The notes under the pieces are model-generated. The model did no database searches and had not been told where the DNA came from. It was given only the letters and a program-made list of their open reading frames with translations. 64,000 bases of DNA, taken from the NCBI GenBank assembly GCA_009823505.1, contig VZQC01003076.1, positions 2,829,001 to 2,893,000 on the forward strand, given 5' to 3'. Every line of letters starts with the position of its first letter. Positions within the stretch are counted from its first letter, which is position 1. Origin of the DNA: Rhizomys pruinosus (taxonomy: Eukaryota > Chordata > Mammalia > Rodentia > Spalacidae). Shown piece by piece: positions 23,621-34,884 of the stretch. Both the position numbers and the translations under genes were made by a program.

Positions 23621-24534
23621 GTTTTTAATTGTCTGGGATTTCTTGGGAAATCCACAAGGGTGTGGTTTTTGCCTTTATGAGTGCAACCCACCCCTGAGTC
23701 AGTGCTGCACTGTATAGGTCCTGAACAAGAGTATAGTGTGCTGGCCAGCTTAAGTAAAGCTAATTTGGCTGATTGGAATCTCAGAGTCTGTGTGGTCTTT
23801 CTTCCAGTGGTCTCAACACTGTTACAAGACCAACATCACAACCATCATCAACGAAAGGGTGGAAGGTTAGGTTCCCAAATGACAGCAGTTCTCCCAAGCA
23901 ACTAAAATGACAGGCTATCAAGTGCCTCAGCCAGAAAGAGGACATTGAAATCCAGCATCCTGCAGAATCCAGGTTTCACAAAACCTCCTCAGAACCCAGG
24001 TCTCCCAACCTCTCACCAGACAAACTTCCTGTTCATTGGATTTTTCAGGTTTCTCGAGCAGTCAACTCTTAGGCAAGAGTATCACAGAAACGAACCCAAG
24101 CACCTAGCTATCTCGAAAACACATTCTACTTCTAGCTGCTATTTCTCTGTTTCCTCAAGGTATCCCTGAAGTTTGTTAATAAACTGTTTTTCTCATTCAC
24201 AGAATGATACTATTCACTAGTTTTCACTATACATACTTTCATACAGTATGATTCTCAAAGACTTAATGAAAATGTTCTCTGAACAAAGAAACACAGAAAT
24301 GATGGGATGTAAATTTGGCTTGAGGACACATTTTAAACCATCATCACACTTTATTTCTAATACTGAAAAAATTAAAAGTCAATATCTTTATACAAGAATA
24401 CTTGAAGACATGGCTCATATGTTTCTTGAGAACTATCCTATACAATCCTAATACAATGTCAAGCAGGCATCCCAGGCAATATTCTATTTGTCTTGTTTAT
24501 AAGTAATGAAACTTTGTTTATATTTTGTAATATT
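23621..24534. other. No gene seen; 23640-23840 LTR-like
   Basis: GTCTGTGTGGTCTTTCTTCC followed by AGTGGTCTCAACACTG (23786-23821) resembles the U5 end of rodent LTRs, but no second LTR copy is in the window. The rest is AT-rich and has only short frames. Confidence 0.3.
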
Positions 24535-24741
24535 TTATTTGTTATTTATATGTTATATTTATGCCGACATGTGTATAAGTGCACCTGTGTTGTGCAATTC
24601 CCATCAAAGTTAGAAGACAGTGTCAAATACCCCAGAACTGGAGTTACTGACTTTTTAGCCACCGTGTGGGTGCTGCAAATTGAACCCAGGTCCTCTGCAA
24701 GAGCAGCTGGTGCCCTTAACCACTGAGCCATCTCTCTCCCC
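24535..24741 (-). repeat. B2 SINE, older
   Basis: B2 body reversed. GTGGGTGCTGCAAATTGAACCCAGGTC and GAGCCATCTCTC mark the A/B-box end. It lacks the internal tandem duplication. Confidence 0.85.
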
Positions 24742-24947
24742 TGAAGTTTTTGTATCTTATAGCTAAAATCAATTAGGAAACATTTAAAATGTTTAAAATT
24801 TTCACTACTTCAGTGAAATCCAAACTATGGTTATTTATATTCTTATGGTTTTTTCTTTGTGAATTGTCTATTATTGAATACTGCCAATTGTCTATTATGT
24901 TTAAAGCAATCCATTATAAACAAAATAATCAGAATGTGCTTATCTTT

Positions 24948-25095
24948 GCTGGGCTTGGTGGGACACACCTTTAATCCTAGCAAGTGGGAGGCAGAGGCAG
25001 GAGGAACTTTGTGAGTTCAAGGCCAGCCTGGTCTACAGAGTGAGTTCCAGGACAGCTGGGGCTACAGGGAGACTCTGTCTTGAAAAAGCCAAAAA
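24948..25095 (+). repeat. B1 SINE
   Basis: GCTGGGCTTGGTGGGACACACC to GACTCTGTCTTGAAAAAGCC, with GAGTTCAAGGCCAGCCTGG in the middle. Complete length. Confidence 0.93.
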
Positions 25096-25236
25096 GAGAA
25101 AATAACTTGCTTATTTTTATTTACAAGCCTTTACTCCATGATCCAGCTTATCAGACTATTACCCAGTTTTATTCTTTTTAAAATGTTTTTAAGTTATCTT
25201 ATTGTATTTTATTGTGTGCTCATATTTTTAGATCTG

Positions 25237-25238
<2 letters not shown>
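25096..25238. other. No feature seen
   Basis: AT-rich spacer between a B1 and a microsatellite. Confidence 0.5.
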
Positions 25239-25296
<58 letters not shown>

Positions 25297-25310
25297 ATAT
25301 ATATATATAT
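25239..25310. repeat. (CA)n(TA)n compound microsatellite
   Basis: About 20 CA units run directly into an alternating TA tract of about 30 bases. Confidence 0.95.
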
Positions 25311-25717
25311 AACATAATACATTTTAAATTTTTTCTCACTTTTGTCCTCATTCCATGGCCCATCCCTCCTGCTCCTATGGAAACCCTTCTTCCTAGCAAG
25401 TCCTCCTCCCATTCTCACACTTTCTTTCTATGAGATAGCCAGCATTTCCACCCATTATGTTGGTTACAGTCTAGGAAATCCAAGGCTGAATTTTCTTGCA
25501 GAAGCTGTTTTAATTTTTTACTTTTTGTTTTATTTATTTTTTCCCTTGGCTAGTTTCCTTCCTCATTTGAATGCATTTATATATCTGTACATCAACTCCA
25601 AACTCTACATTTGTTCATTGCTTCATATTTCTAGTGGTTTTATAAATAGTGAAAATTTTTTTATTAGATATGTCGCCAGGCTTTATACCATTGTCCCCTG
25701 TTACCGTTTGGATATCG
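25311..25717. other. No gene seen
   Basis: T-rich unique DNA. A 128-codon frame at 25342-25728 is low-complexity hydrophobic and not convincing. Confidence 0.45.
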
Positions 25718-25766
25718 AGTGTGTGTGAGGGTGGGTGTGTGTGTGTTGTGTGTGTGTGTGTGTGTG
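25718..25766. repeat. (GT)n microsatellite, interrupted
   Basis: Two GT runs separated by GAGGGTG and TTG interruptions. Confidence 0.9.
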
Positions 25767-25839
25767 CCAGACTTTCTTATGACCTGAATTTGGTATACTC
25801 TTGTGTCAGCCTTCATGAACCACTAATGTGCTGGTTCAG

Positions 25840-26247
25840 TTGTGTCATTTGACCCAAACTAGAGACACCAGAAGGAGGGAACTTCAATGGGGAACTACTT
25901 ACATCCGTTGCCCTGTGGCCAAGTCTGGGGGGGGGGTGTCATTTTCTTGTTGATTGTTGGTGATACGGAAGGCCCCAGCTCACTGTGGGTGCCACCCTTG
26001 GATAAAGGGCCCAGGGCTGTTTAACAAGTCTGGCTGAGCACGGTGGGCCATAGGAGCAAGCCAGTAAGCCATGCTCTTCCATGGTCTTTGCTTCAGGTTT
26101 TGCTCCCAGGTTCCTGACATGAGTTCCTGCCCTGATTCCCCTGATGATGGACTACCACTTGGGAGTGTAAGATGCAATGAACCCTCCTGACACAAATTCC
26201 TTTTGTTCTGTGTTTTATCACAGCAACAGAAAGCAAGCTAAAACATA
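25840..26247 (+). repeat. R1 interspersed repeat (copy 3), diverged
   Basis: TGACCCAAACTAGAG start, then TCATTTTCTTGTTGATTG, GCCCCAGCTCACTGTGGGTG, GGAGCAAGCCAGTAAGC, TTTTATCACAGCAACAGAAAGC. A G9 run lies at 25928-25936. Confidence 0.78.
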
Positions 26248-26274
26248 TTTGTCTTTCTCTTTTAGCCAATTCTT

Positions 26275-26480
26275 CCTTTTTATTTTATTATTTTTATTTT
26301 ATGTGTATGAGTGTATTGCTGCATGTAGGTAGGTGCACCCGGGTCATGCAATGCCCACAGAGCTCAGAGGTGGGCGATGGAGACCCTGTAACTAGAAATA
26401 CAGCTGTCATGCACATGCTGGGACTCGGGTTTTCTGCAAGAGCAGCCCGTGATCTTAACCGCTGAGCCATCTCTCCAGCC
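26275..26480 (-). repeat. B2 SINE, older
   Basis: TATGTGTATGAGTGTATTGC body start through GATCTTAACCGCTGAGCCATCTCTCCAGCC. No internal duplication. Confidence 0.88.
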
Positions 26481-26660
26481 TCAATTTCTTCTTTCTTCTT
26501 AGTGTATTTATACATTTGTATACCAGGACTTTACATTTACATTTATTCATTGTTTTTTTTTTTAATTTCATAAATGGTGAAAATTTCATTAACATAAAAA
26601 TGTCAGTGAAGCTCAACAAATATTTTCTTCTGGTTGCTGTCTGGGGATAGTAACTCATTA

Positions 26661-26683
26661 ATTGTGTGTGTATGTGTGTGTGT

Positions 26684-26729
<46 letters not shown>
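26661..26729. repeat. (GT)n microsatellite, about 69 bp
   Basis: Long alternating GT with two TATG interruptions, the longest GT run in the window. Confidence 0.95.
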
Positions 26730-26730
<1 letters not shown>

Positions 26731-28813
26731 TAGGTGGCAGTGTATTGTGATGGACACCCATGCTGGCCTTGAACTTGCAGTCTTCCTGTGTCTCCCTTCT
26801 GAATACTGGGATACAGGTGTATACAGTCACAGTGGATTTTGAAGAACACTTAACTTTCATTTATTTGAGGACGTGTAGTAATTATTGTTTACATTTAACT
26901 TCATCTCCTGTTAAGTGTGAGAGAGAACATTTTCAGGCTTAGTTGTAGATGCTGTCAACCTGGCTTCCTGGGCAGGGTGAGTGTGTCACGCAGGGTCTCC
27001 TGCTTAGGAGGGTTTCACATTTCATTTGATTCCCACCACCACTTGGCCTTACATTCTTACCAATTTCTTTTTGAACTTGAGATATGTAAGAGTTCTGATG
27101 AGTCAGGGGAGCAGGACTTGAAGATGAATTCTGCTCAGGTCAGCTTCCACTGGGTCTTCATTACATCTTGCTTTCCAGACTTCCTCGAAACACAGAAATC
27201 TGGTGGATTCACAAGGTATTGAGCTTTGGCAAAACTCAAAAAGTTCAAGCAAGCACATCACATAGTTATCAAGGCCACTAACAGGCCAGAGGCCACAGTT
27301 TCCTTTGGAACCTTCTTCATGTGTGAGAATATAACAGAATTCTAAAATTTTAAGCAATCAAAGAATTTTATTGTTAGAGTAGGAAAAAAAAAAAAAAAAG
27401 AAAGAAAGAAACCTTAAAGCTGCTCAAGAGAACAACAGACTCTGGCCTGGGTGGAACCTAAGCATTGTAGTTTTCCCAGATCACCTGATCCATACCTAGG
27501 AAGCCCGAAGTTGGGAGGAGCGTGTCCATGAGGTGGAGAACTTTTCATGTCCCCAGTCCCTGACTACTGGTGTACTGTTTCAGCATCTGTCCGAAAGTGT
27601 GCCTGCATTGCTGAATTCTTCAGAAACGTATAATCTCTCCTCCTTATATCTCTCTTTCAACCATGATTTCCCTGACACTTTAGGATGCCTCAAACATTTT
27701 GGGGCTTTCTTAATTTTTCTCCGAAGCTCCTGTCTTCTCCCTGCTGTGCGCTGGTAATCCGCCCAATTTCTGACCTCCATGCTGGCCTTAAACCAACATG
27801 GATTTGTTTATGTCTTTTCCCCTTGTCCCTTCCATTCTCCTCTTCAAGGCAACTGTGGACATTTATGGCTTCTCTTCCCAGAGAATTTTTTTTTCCTTAA
27901 CTGCCAAAATGAACTGCCCTAAAGCTTTTGTTTGAGTCCATTCTTAAATTATTTTATGAATGAGACAAAGACCCCTCAGAACGGACTGCATTTTACCCAT
28001 GTGTTACTATCATATATGTATTTACTCATCTTTGCAGCAATCTCTTAAACAGAATGACTGAAAAGAAGGAAAAGGAAAGATAAGGCCATAGTTCCTGTTG
28101 CCCTCAGACATCTCAGACATTCTCGCTCATCAGTAAGATGGCAGTAGGACATGAGGGGAAGATGTGTGCACATCAAGAGAAATAAAAATAAGGACAATTG
28201 ACTTTGTTTTCTGCAGCATCTTCAGTGTTTGGGGAAGAACAACACATATACTGGAATGAACACTCAACATGAATTGTGTGATTTCTGTTACTCACCATGC
28301 AATTAAGGGCTCTTACATTGGAATTTTATACTACACAAAGACAAATGAAAATGGTGGTGTTCATAGATTAAAGTATTAATACTTAATATTACAATAAACA
28401 ACAAGCAATAAAAACACATGACTAGTTAAGAGAAGACTATTGAGCAAAAAAAAACAATAAAAGCTTAATGTTTCAATTTAATACAACTTTTTCCTCTTAA
28501 CCTTTATAGAAGGAGCTCCATGATTTTTGTTTCATTTTTGTTTTGGAACAGGGCCTTGCATATTATGTACTCAGTTCCTAACTTCGGTAGAAAAGCATCT
28601 CAGCCTCAAGTAATTTTTATTTATATTAAAATGAAGTTTTCCCTAAGCTAAGTACTGAAATTAGTGACTTAACTTGTAACTTAATATAGTGGTTTGAAAG
28701 AAGTTACAGGGTTATAGTAATTTATTTGACAATTCATAATTTAAAAATTTGTCTTTAGTGACAAGCCTAAGGACCTTTATTTCATCTCAGGAATTTGCAT
28801 GAAGAGAACCTGA
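26730..28813. other. Unique DNA, no gene seen
   Basis: Only short frames are present (up to 101 codons at 26917-27222), without family resemblance or a splice pattern. An A-run with (GAAA) lies at 27388-27412. No repeat was recognised with confidence. Confidence 0.45.
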
Positions 28814-29040
28814 CACTGGAGAGGTGGCTCAGCAGTTAAGAACACTAACTGCTCTTGCAGAAGATCCAGATTCAAATCTCACCTCCCATATGGTGGCTAA
28901 CAACTGTTCTTAACTCCAGTTCCAAGGGATCCGATGCCCTCTTCTGTCTTCCATGAGCATTGCATGGCATGGGCACACTTTCACACATCCAAGCATAACT
29001 CTCATACACCACGTAAAATTTTAAAATATATAATAATTTT
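28814..29040 (+). repeat. B2 SINE, older
   Basis: CTGGAGAGGTGGCTCAGCAGTTAAG (A-box end), GATTCAAATCTCACC (B box), then CTTCTGTCTTCC and an AT-rich tail. Confidence 0.88.
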
Positions 29041-29071
29041 TATAAAAAGTATGAAGAGAATAGAATGACAT

Positions 29072-29200
29072 GACTCCAAAGAGCTCTCCTCTGACCAGCA
29101 TGTGCCAGCCATGGCCCCCACACCACCCCCAGAGAGCTGTCCTCTGACCACCACATGACAGCCATGTCACCCCACACCACCCCAACACATCATGCACACA
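29072..29200 (+). repeat. Local tandem duplication of about 60 bp
   Basis: AGCTCTCCTCTGACCAGCAT...CACACCACCCC is followed at once by AGCTGTCCTCTGACCACCAC...CACACCACCCC. The content resembles the 3' part of B2/B3-type SINEs. Confidence 0.6.
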
Positions 29201-29213
29201 AACTAATAATACG

Positions 29214-29335
29214 TTTTTTTGTCTTCTTGAAACAGGGTCTTCCTGTAGCCCCAGCTCTCCTGGAACTCACTATGTAGAAGAATCTGGCCTTAAATTCACA
29301 GAGATCTACCTGCCTCTGCCTCCGAGTGGTGGGAA
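29214..29335 (-). repeat. B1 SINE, partial
   Basis: TTTTTTTGTCTTCTTGAAACAGGG through CTACCTGCCTCTGCCTCCGAGTG, reverse orientation. The left end is missing. Confidence 0.88.
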
Positions 29336-29523
29336 ACAATACATTTTTAAAGAGAGGATTATAAACTAATAAAAAAGCTACTGCTAATAATTTAATTATA
29401 GTTTTGCACAAGCATGACTTTGAAGAAACAGGATAATGGAGAACAAGAGAACAACACATGCTCCTAGTGATGTGACTAGAAACATGATAGAGTTCAGAGG
29501 TGAAAGAGAAGTGAAGGCCCCTG

Positions 29524-29859
29524 TATTAATCACTTCTCTTGCTGTGATAGAACCACCACAGCCAAGAGAACTTATAAAGGAAGTATTCATCTGAGCTTAT
29601 GGTTAATGGTTCCAGGGGAATTAGAGTCCATCCTGGCAGGGAGGCATAGTGCCAGGAGGTGCCCAACCTGGAGCAGAAAGCAGAGGTTCACATCTTCGAG
29701 CAGGCACAGGAAGCAGAGAAGGACCCAAGATAGGTGAGACTTTTTGAACTCTCCAAGCCTGAGCCCAGTGACAAGCTTCCTCCAGCAAGGCCACACCTTC
29801 TAAGACCCCCCACCAAACTACCTGGAGCCTATGGGAAACATTCTCTTTTTTAAAAATAT

Positions 29860-29890
<31 letters not shown>

Positions 29891-30135
29891 TGTGTATGAA
29901 TGTGCTGTCTGCATGCAGGTTTGTGCACCCATAGTGTGCAATGCCGCAGAGGTCAGAAGAGGGTCTTAGATTCCCCTGGAACTGGAGTTCTCCTGGAATT
30001 GGAGTTACAGATGGTTCTAAGCCGCCATATGGGTGCTGGGGATCCAACCCTGGTCCTCTGCAAGAGCAGTCAGTGCTCTTAACTGCCAGGCCATCTCTCC
30101 AGCCCCGGGGAACATTCTTAATTCAAACCATAACA
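29524..30135 (-). repeat. R2 interspersed repeat interrupted by a B2
   Basis: GTATTAATCACTTCTCTTGC through CTATGGGAAACATTCT, resumed after the B2. Shared with 40465-40805: GAGCTTATGGTT, GGCAGGGAGGCA, CCCAGTGACA and CTTCCTCCAGCAAGGCCACA. The family name is not asserted; it looks related to R1. Confidence 0.72.
29845..30107 (-). repeat. B2 SINE, young subfamily, with TSD
   Basis: Carries the internal CTGGAGTTCTCCTGGAATTGGAG duplication and a long (TTTA)n tail. Flanked by GGAAACATTCT (29834-29844) and GGGAACATTCT (30108-30118), one mismatch in 11. Confidence 0.9.
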
Positions 30136-30257
30136 GCCTCCAAATAAATCACTTTCAAAAGCCAGTTTAGGAAGTGTTTAGAAAACCTTCAGAACTGAGA
30201 TCAGTTGACTGCATCATACTTGGTTACATGGATTCATTTACCTTAAGAAATACACCA

Positions 30258-30364
30258 GTGCTCGCTTCGGCAGCACATATACTAAAATTGGAATGATACA
30301 GAGAAGATTAGCATGGCCCCTGCGCAAGGATGACACGCAAATTCGTGAAGCGTTCCATATTTTT
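30258..30364 (+). ncRNA. U6 snRNA-like copy (probable retropseudogene)
   Basis: The 107-nt sequence runs from GTGCTCGCTTCGGCAGC to GCGTTCCATATTTTT. It matches vertebrate U6 over its whole length, with one difference seen: T at 30294 (U6 position 37), where the normal base is C in a CpG. U6 is the catalytic-core RNA of the spliceosome, transcribed by RNA polymerase III from upstream elements. Upstream here I see no clear TATA box at -30 and no convincing proximal sequence element. An A-rich tail (30367-30390) follows the T-run. This pattern fits an L1-mobilised copy rather than an active gene, but near-identity to U6 means transcription cannot be excluded. Confidence 0.88.
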
Positions 30365-30390
30365 TTAAAAAAAAAGAAAAAAAAAAAACA

Positions 30391-31070
30391 GTAAAAAAGA
30401 AAAACTAATTCGCATAAAATACATTGTTCATAAAAAATGGAACTTGGAAATACTACACATTTTCAACATTGAAAGAACAGTTATTAATTTATATGTAGAA
30501 TACAATGTAAATTTTCAAAACAAAAAATAAAATAGGATAGGACAGAGAGGAACAGCTAACAGGGTTTGAAGTGGGACAGCTGGAGAATGGGTAGTTACCA
30601 ACCTCTGGACCCAATGCAGGAATCGAGAACTGACAGTAGAATAGAAAATTAGGGAGGGAACACATGGAATAATCAGCACGAGGAGAGAGGCCAGCAAAAA
30701 TATTTGCTTGGCCTTAATAACAAAGTGTATCCAGTGCTGAATGGATAATCTTTTCTTCAAATGGCTCTGAAATGACTGGGCACCCATGCGGGTAAGGAAG
30801 CAAAGAAAGGGTCAGTCCTACACTTTTCACTCTTCACCGAAACTCAGTCTCTAGAGATCATGGAATGAATATAAAATGCAAGATCATCAAATTCCCGAAA
30901 GACCCCCCAGAAGCCATTAGGTTTGACAACGACTCTTTAGCTACAACAATAAAATCAGTCTATGAAAATAACATTGGCAACTTCAACTTCATCAATGCTC
31001 TGAGAAAGACACTAAGGAAATGAAAATATGAGGAATAAATCAGGAGAAAGTGTCTGTAAACCATGTGTCT
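30391..31070. other. Unique DNA, no gene seen
   Basis: AT-rich, short frames only, no recognised repeat. Confidence 0.45.
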
Positions 31071-31074
31071 GGAA

Positions 31075-31270
31075 TCTGACAGAGAGGTCAGTTGATAAAT
31101 GTGCCTACCATACAGTTCTGACCTCTTGAGTTTGATCTCTGCTGCCCACATAAGGGTGGAAGGAGAGAACCACGTCCATGATGTTGTCCTCTGATCTCCA
31201 CATGCAGGATGGGTGTCACACGTGCCCCCTTACACACACCATGCACACGCACACTAATAATAAAATTTAT
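31075..31270 (+). repeat. Diverged tRNA-derived SINE (B3/B2-like)
   Basis: ACAGAGAGGTCAGTTGATAA start, TTGAGTTTGATCTCTGCTGCCCACA B-box-like region, TGTCCTCTGATCTCCACATG and CACACGTGCCCCC near the tail. Confidence 0.65.
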
Positions 31271-31351
31271 AAAAATATATCTTATAGAATCATTGTCTCT
31301 AAAATATGTCAAGAACTTTAAAACTGAACATTGAGGAACTAAAGCAAAATG

Positions 31352-31495
31352 TGGGTGTGGTAGTGCACACCTTTAATCCCAGAACTCAGGAGGCAGAAGC
31401 AGGCGATCTCTGTGAGTTAAAGGCCAGCCTCGTCTGCATAGTGAGCTCCAGGCCAACTGGGACTAAAGGGAGTCCCCATCTCAAAAGGACCAAAG
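31352..31495 (+). repeat. B1 SINE
   Basis: GTGGGTGTGGTAGTGCACACC through CCCATCTCAAAAGGACC, with CTTTAATCCCAG and AAAGGCCAGCCTCG. Confidence 0.92.
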
Positions 31496-31549
31496 AAATA
31501 ATGGAACAACTATATGAATTCAGACATCACCAAAGAAAGAAGTAAGATT

Positions 31550-32250
31550 GATAGCTAATAAGTGTACAAAAAAGATGCTCGATATCATATGACATTAAGG
31601 AAATAAAAATTAGAATGAAGATGAAATACCACTGAATTTGGTTGGAATAGCTAAAATCCAAAATACTGAGGTGATCAAATGCTAGTGGAGAAGTAATGGT
31701 TAGCAGAACTCATTAATTACTGTCAGGAATGCAAAATGACGTAGGTACTGTAGAAAATGATTGGACGGTTTCTAACTAAAGAAAGCATGACTTACCATAA
31801 CTTTCTAGTAATCATGTTCATAGCTATTTATAGAAATGAATAAAAAACTTGATTCTACATAAGTGTGGACAAGAATATTCATAGCAACTTTATAGTTACT
31901 GAATATTAGAAGCAACCAAGATGACATCACAAAGTGAATAAATCCTGTGATTATTATAATCTATACAATTGAAGAAATTATTAACCAAGGAGCAGTAACA
32001 AGAAATGGAATACTTTAAACACATATTTCTAAGTAAAAGACATAAGTCCATAAAGACTATGTGTTATATGATTGCAAATATTTGATGTTCTAAAAAATAC
32101 AAAACAGTAGAGATAATAAAAATATCAGCAGTTAATAGAAATTCCAGCAGTGATAAAAGGAGGGACAAACAGGCACAGTAAAATTTGGTGGGATTGAAAA
32201 TTTTCTTTACAATATTTTAATGTTGAATACACCACATTATATATTTGTCA
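31550..32250 (+). repeat. Old LINE-1 3' fragment
   Basis: A heavily decayed relic of the ORF2 C-terminal region (GGAAATAAAAATTAGAATGAAG; TGTCAGGAATGCAAAATGACG; ATAGCAACTTTATAGTTACTGAATATTAGAAGCAACC), far more diverged than the stack at 2500-19165. Confidence 0.68.
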
Positions 32251-32394
32251 AAGTCCATAGGATGTACAACAAAAAGAACAAACAATGCAGATTGTACAAC
32301 TTGGTCGTGATAATATACCACACTGGTTCATCAATTACAGCAGTGTATCATATTTATGCAAAATTTTAATAATAATAACAATTGTGAGAGGATC

Positions 32395-32797
32395 GGTGTG
32401 CTGGATAGCTTTAGTTTTGACACACCTGGGTTGAGGGAGCCACAATTGGGGAATTGGCTCCTTTGGACTGGCCTGAGACCACATCTGTGAAGTATTGTCT
32501 TGATTGTTGAGCAATGTGGGAGGGCATAGCCCACTATGGGTGGTGCCACCCCTGGACAGGTTGTTATGTACAGTATAAGAAAGCAGGCTGGGTATGTGCC
32601 AGAAGAGCAAGCCAATAAGCAGAGTTCCTCCATGTCCTGTGTCTCAGCTCCTGCCTCCAGGTTCCTGCCCTGAGTTCCTATGCTGAACTCCCTCAGTGAT
32701 CAACTATGGGAGATGTGAGCCAAATAAACCCTTTCCTCCCCAAGTTAGTTTTGGTCAGAGTGTTTTGTCGCAGCAATTGAAGAGAAACTAGAACAAT
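32395..32797 (+). repeat. R1 interspersed repeat (copy 4)
   Basis: GTGTGCTGGATAGCTTTAG start, AATTGGGGAATTGGCTCC, GTCTTGATTGTTGAGCAATG, GTATAAGAAAGCAGGCTGGG, CCCTTTCCTCCCCAAGTTAG. A (TAA)n-like run precedes it at 32367-32380. Confidence 0.85.
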
Positions 32798-33182
32798 CAG
32801 TGAGGACATCTAACACCTCTGCATAATTTTTTTTTAAATCTCAGAAGCTAAATCTGTATATGCTTTTTCTTCAGGTTATCAGCATCGGGAATTGCATAAT
32901 TTCTGTTTAGTTTTTCTTTGGACTTAAATCTGCTATAAGAATAAAGACTACTAACAAAATTAAAGGGATCTATCAAAGTTGGCACCTTCTATTTATTCAG
33001 AACTCACAAAATTGCTAGAAGGACTTCAGTTCATAAGAAATAAAAAAGTTTTTATCAATCAGTGTGCCTAGGAACTGGAAAGTAGGATTTAGAGAGCAAC
33101 AGATCTCTGTTTCAAGACACATTACAATATAGAGAGAAAAATGTTACACATAAAACAAATAATTGATAATTAAAATATTATA
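32798..33182. other. No feature seen
   Basis: AT-rich unique spacer. Confidence 0.45.
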
Positions 33183-33340
33183 ATATATTTTTGAGACAGG
33201 GTCCCCCTATTGCCCCTGCTGACTTGGTACTTACTATGTAGACTAGGCTGGCCTTGATCTCATAGAGATCCATCTGCCTCTGCCCCCCACCCCCAAGTGC
33301 CATGATTGAAGGCTTACACCACCACACCAGGCTAAAAATA
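33183..33340 (-). repeat. B1 SINE
   Basis: TTTTTGAGACAGGGTCCCCC through CACCACACCAGGCT, with a C-rich insertion (CCCCCCACCCCC) in the middle. Confidence 0.9.
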
Positions 33341-33557
33341 TTTTTAAACTAATAAAATTTCAGTAAGCAATCTAGGATACAAAGGGCAGCAGGGAGCAAG
33401 AAATCAGGCCACATCTGAGGCTCTAAGCCTCGTCTTTTGTGAGGAAAAAGCACGGAAGTCTTAATAACTTCAGGGCTAGCTTCATAAGTCAAACTACCTG
33501 GGAATCTTGGTACTCATCTCTCTAGCTTGTTTTTATTACTCTGAACTTATATATGTT

Positions 33558-33746
33558 GGGGCTGGAGATATGGACCAATGGGTAAGAATGCTGGCTGTCC
33601 TTGCAGAGGACCTGGGTTCAATTCCCAGCACCTGCATGAGAGATAACAACTGTCTGTCTGTAACTCCAGTTCCAGAGGAATCTGATGCCATCTTCTGACC
33701 TCCCCAGATATTACACGACACAGGTGCACTTAGTTCTATACAAGCA
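33558..33746 (+). repeat. B2 SINE, older
   Basis: GGGGCTGGAGATATGGACCAATGG, B-box GGTTCAATTCCCAGCACC, CATCTTCTGACCTCC, ACACAGGTGCAC. Its tail runs into the following microsatellite. Confidence 0.9.
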
Positions 33747-33759
33747 ATACAACAACAAC

Positions 33760-33795
<36 letters not shown>

Positions 33796-33855
33796 GAAGA
33801 GGAGGAGGAAGAAGAAGAAGAGGAGGAGGGGGAGGAAGAGGAGGAAGAAAAGAAC
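33747..33855 (+). repeat. (AAC)n(AAT)n followed by (GAA/GAG)n purine tract
   Basis: The B2 tail has expanded to about 13 AAT units, then a pure purine tract of GAA and GAG units to 33855. Long open frames here are low-complexity artefacts. Confidence 0.93.
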
Positions 33856-33989
33856 TCCATATCCCCCAAAAGATTGCCTGTGGTAGCAACACTTGCCCTG
33901 GAATAAGGTAAAGGCCTGAATCACTCAGAAGCCTTATTTTAGGGGAAGGGATGATTCTACATATTTTTAAAGTATAACCAGATTTAAAA

Positions 33990-34198
33990 AAATATTTCCT
34001 TTATTTTACATGTATGACTGTTTTGCCTGTATGAATGTATATGTACTGTATGTATGTGTACATGTGAAGGACAGAAAAGCGCAGTGGTTCCTCTGGAACT
34101 GAAGTTATAAACAGTTGTGAGCCCTCATCTGGGTGCTGGGAACTGAACCAGGGTCCTCTGCAAGAGCAGCCAGTGCTCTTAACCACTGAGCCAACCCT
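33990..34198 (-). repeat. B2 SINE, older
   Basis: TTACATGTATGACTGTTTTGC start; GGTGCTGGGAACTGAACCAGGGTCC and CTCTTAACCACTGAGCCA at the promoter end. Confidence 0.87.
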
Positions 34199-34529
34199 CC
34201 CTCAATGGATGCTAATTTTACATTGAGTATGTACACATGAGATTTACCCAAGGAACATATGAAGAATGTGGATTTGTTGCCATACACGTTCATAACCACA
34301 AAAGTTCTAAGAGAACATGCATTTGGAAATCTGTAGCAAAAAAAAAAAATCACTTGACCAAAATTCATGCTGTCTATATATAATCTAAGATAAAGCTCAG
34401 GTTCCTATCTGTGAGTGCCACAAAACCCAAACTGAGATGAAGCTACTCTAGGCCACGCAGAAATCATAAAAACCTTGGGAATGGCCTGGAGTGGCTCACT
34501 CAACCTAATTTTGATTTCTAAATCCTAAT

Positions 34530-34530
34530 T

Positions 34531-34569
<39 letters not shown>

Positions 34570-34725
34570 TGTATTTACTGTCTTTTTGAGACAGGGTCTA
34601 CCCATAGTCCCAGCTGGCCTAGAACTTGCTATGTAGATGAGGCTGGCCTTGAACTCAAAGAGATCTGCCTGCCTCTGCCTCCCTAGCTGGGATTAAAGGT
34701 GTGTACCATGCCCAGTTTATCTAAA
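34530..34725 (-). repeat. B1 SINE with expanded (ATTT)n tail
   Basis: (ATTT)n at 34530-34570, then GTCTTTTTGAGACAGGG through GTGTACCATGCCCAG. Full-length minus-strand B1. Confidence 0.92.
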
Positions 34726-34846
34726 TCCCAATTTTAAAAAGAAAAACAAACTGGTAAAATGGTGTGTACATGAACTACAGCCGAGGTTGTCCTCTGGCTT
34801 TCCCTTACATACATACATGTGCACACATGCCTTCACACACATATAC

Positions 34847-34849
<3 letters not shown>

Positions 34850-34881
<32 letters not shown>
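34850..34881. repeat. (CA)n microsatellite
   Basis: About 15 CA units. Confidence 0.93.

Positions 34882-34884
<3 letters not shown>

Noticed and set aside
23630..23850. A second retroviral LTR
   Set aside because: Only a U5-like phrase is seen, with no partner copy and no TG/CA ends; too weak to call.
25342..25728. 128-codon hydrophobic frame as a membrane protein
   Set aside because: T-rich sequence gives hydrophobic codons by composition; it ends beside a GT microsatellite.
30258..30364. Functional U6 gene
   Set aside because: No visible upstream TATA box or proximal element, and an A-rich tail follows; called a probable retrocopy, with doubt stated.
33536..33892. Low-complexity frames with asparagine, tyrosine or glutamate runs
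   Set aside because: They are translations of the AAT and GAR microsatellite behind a B2 SINE.
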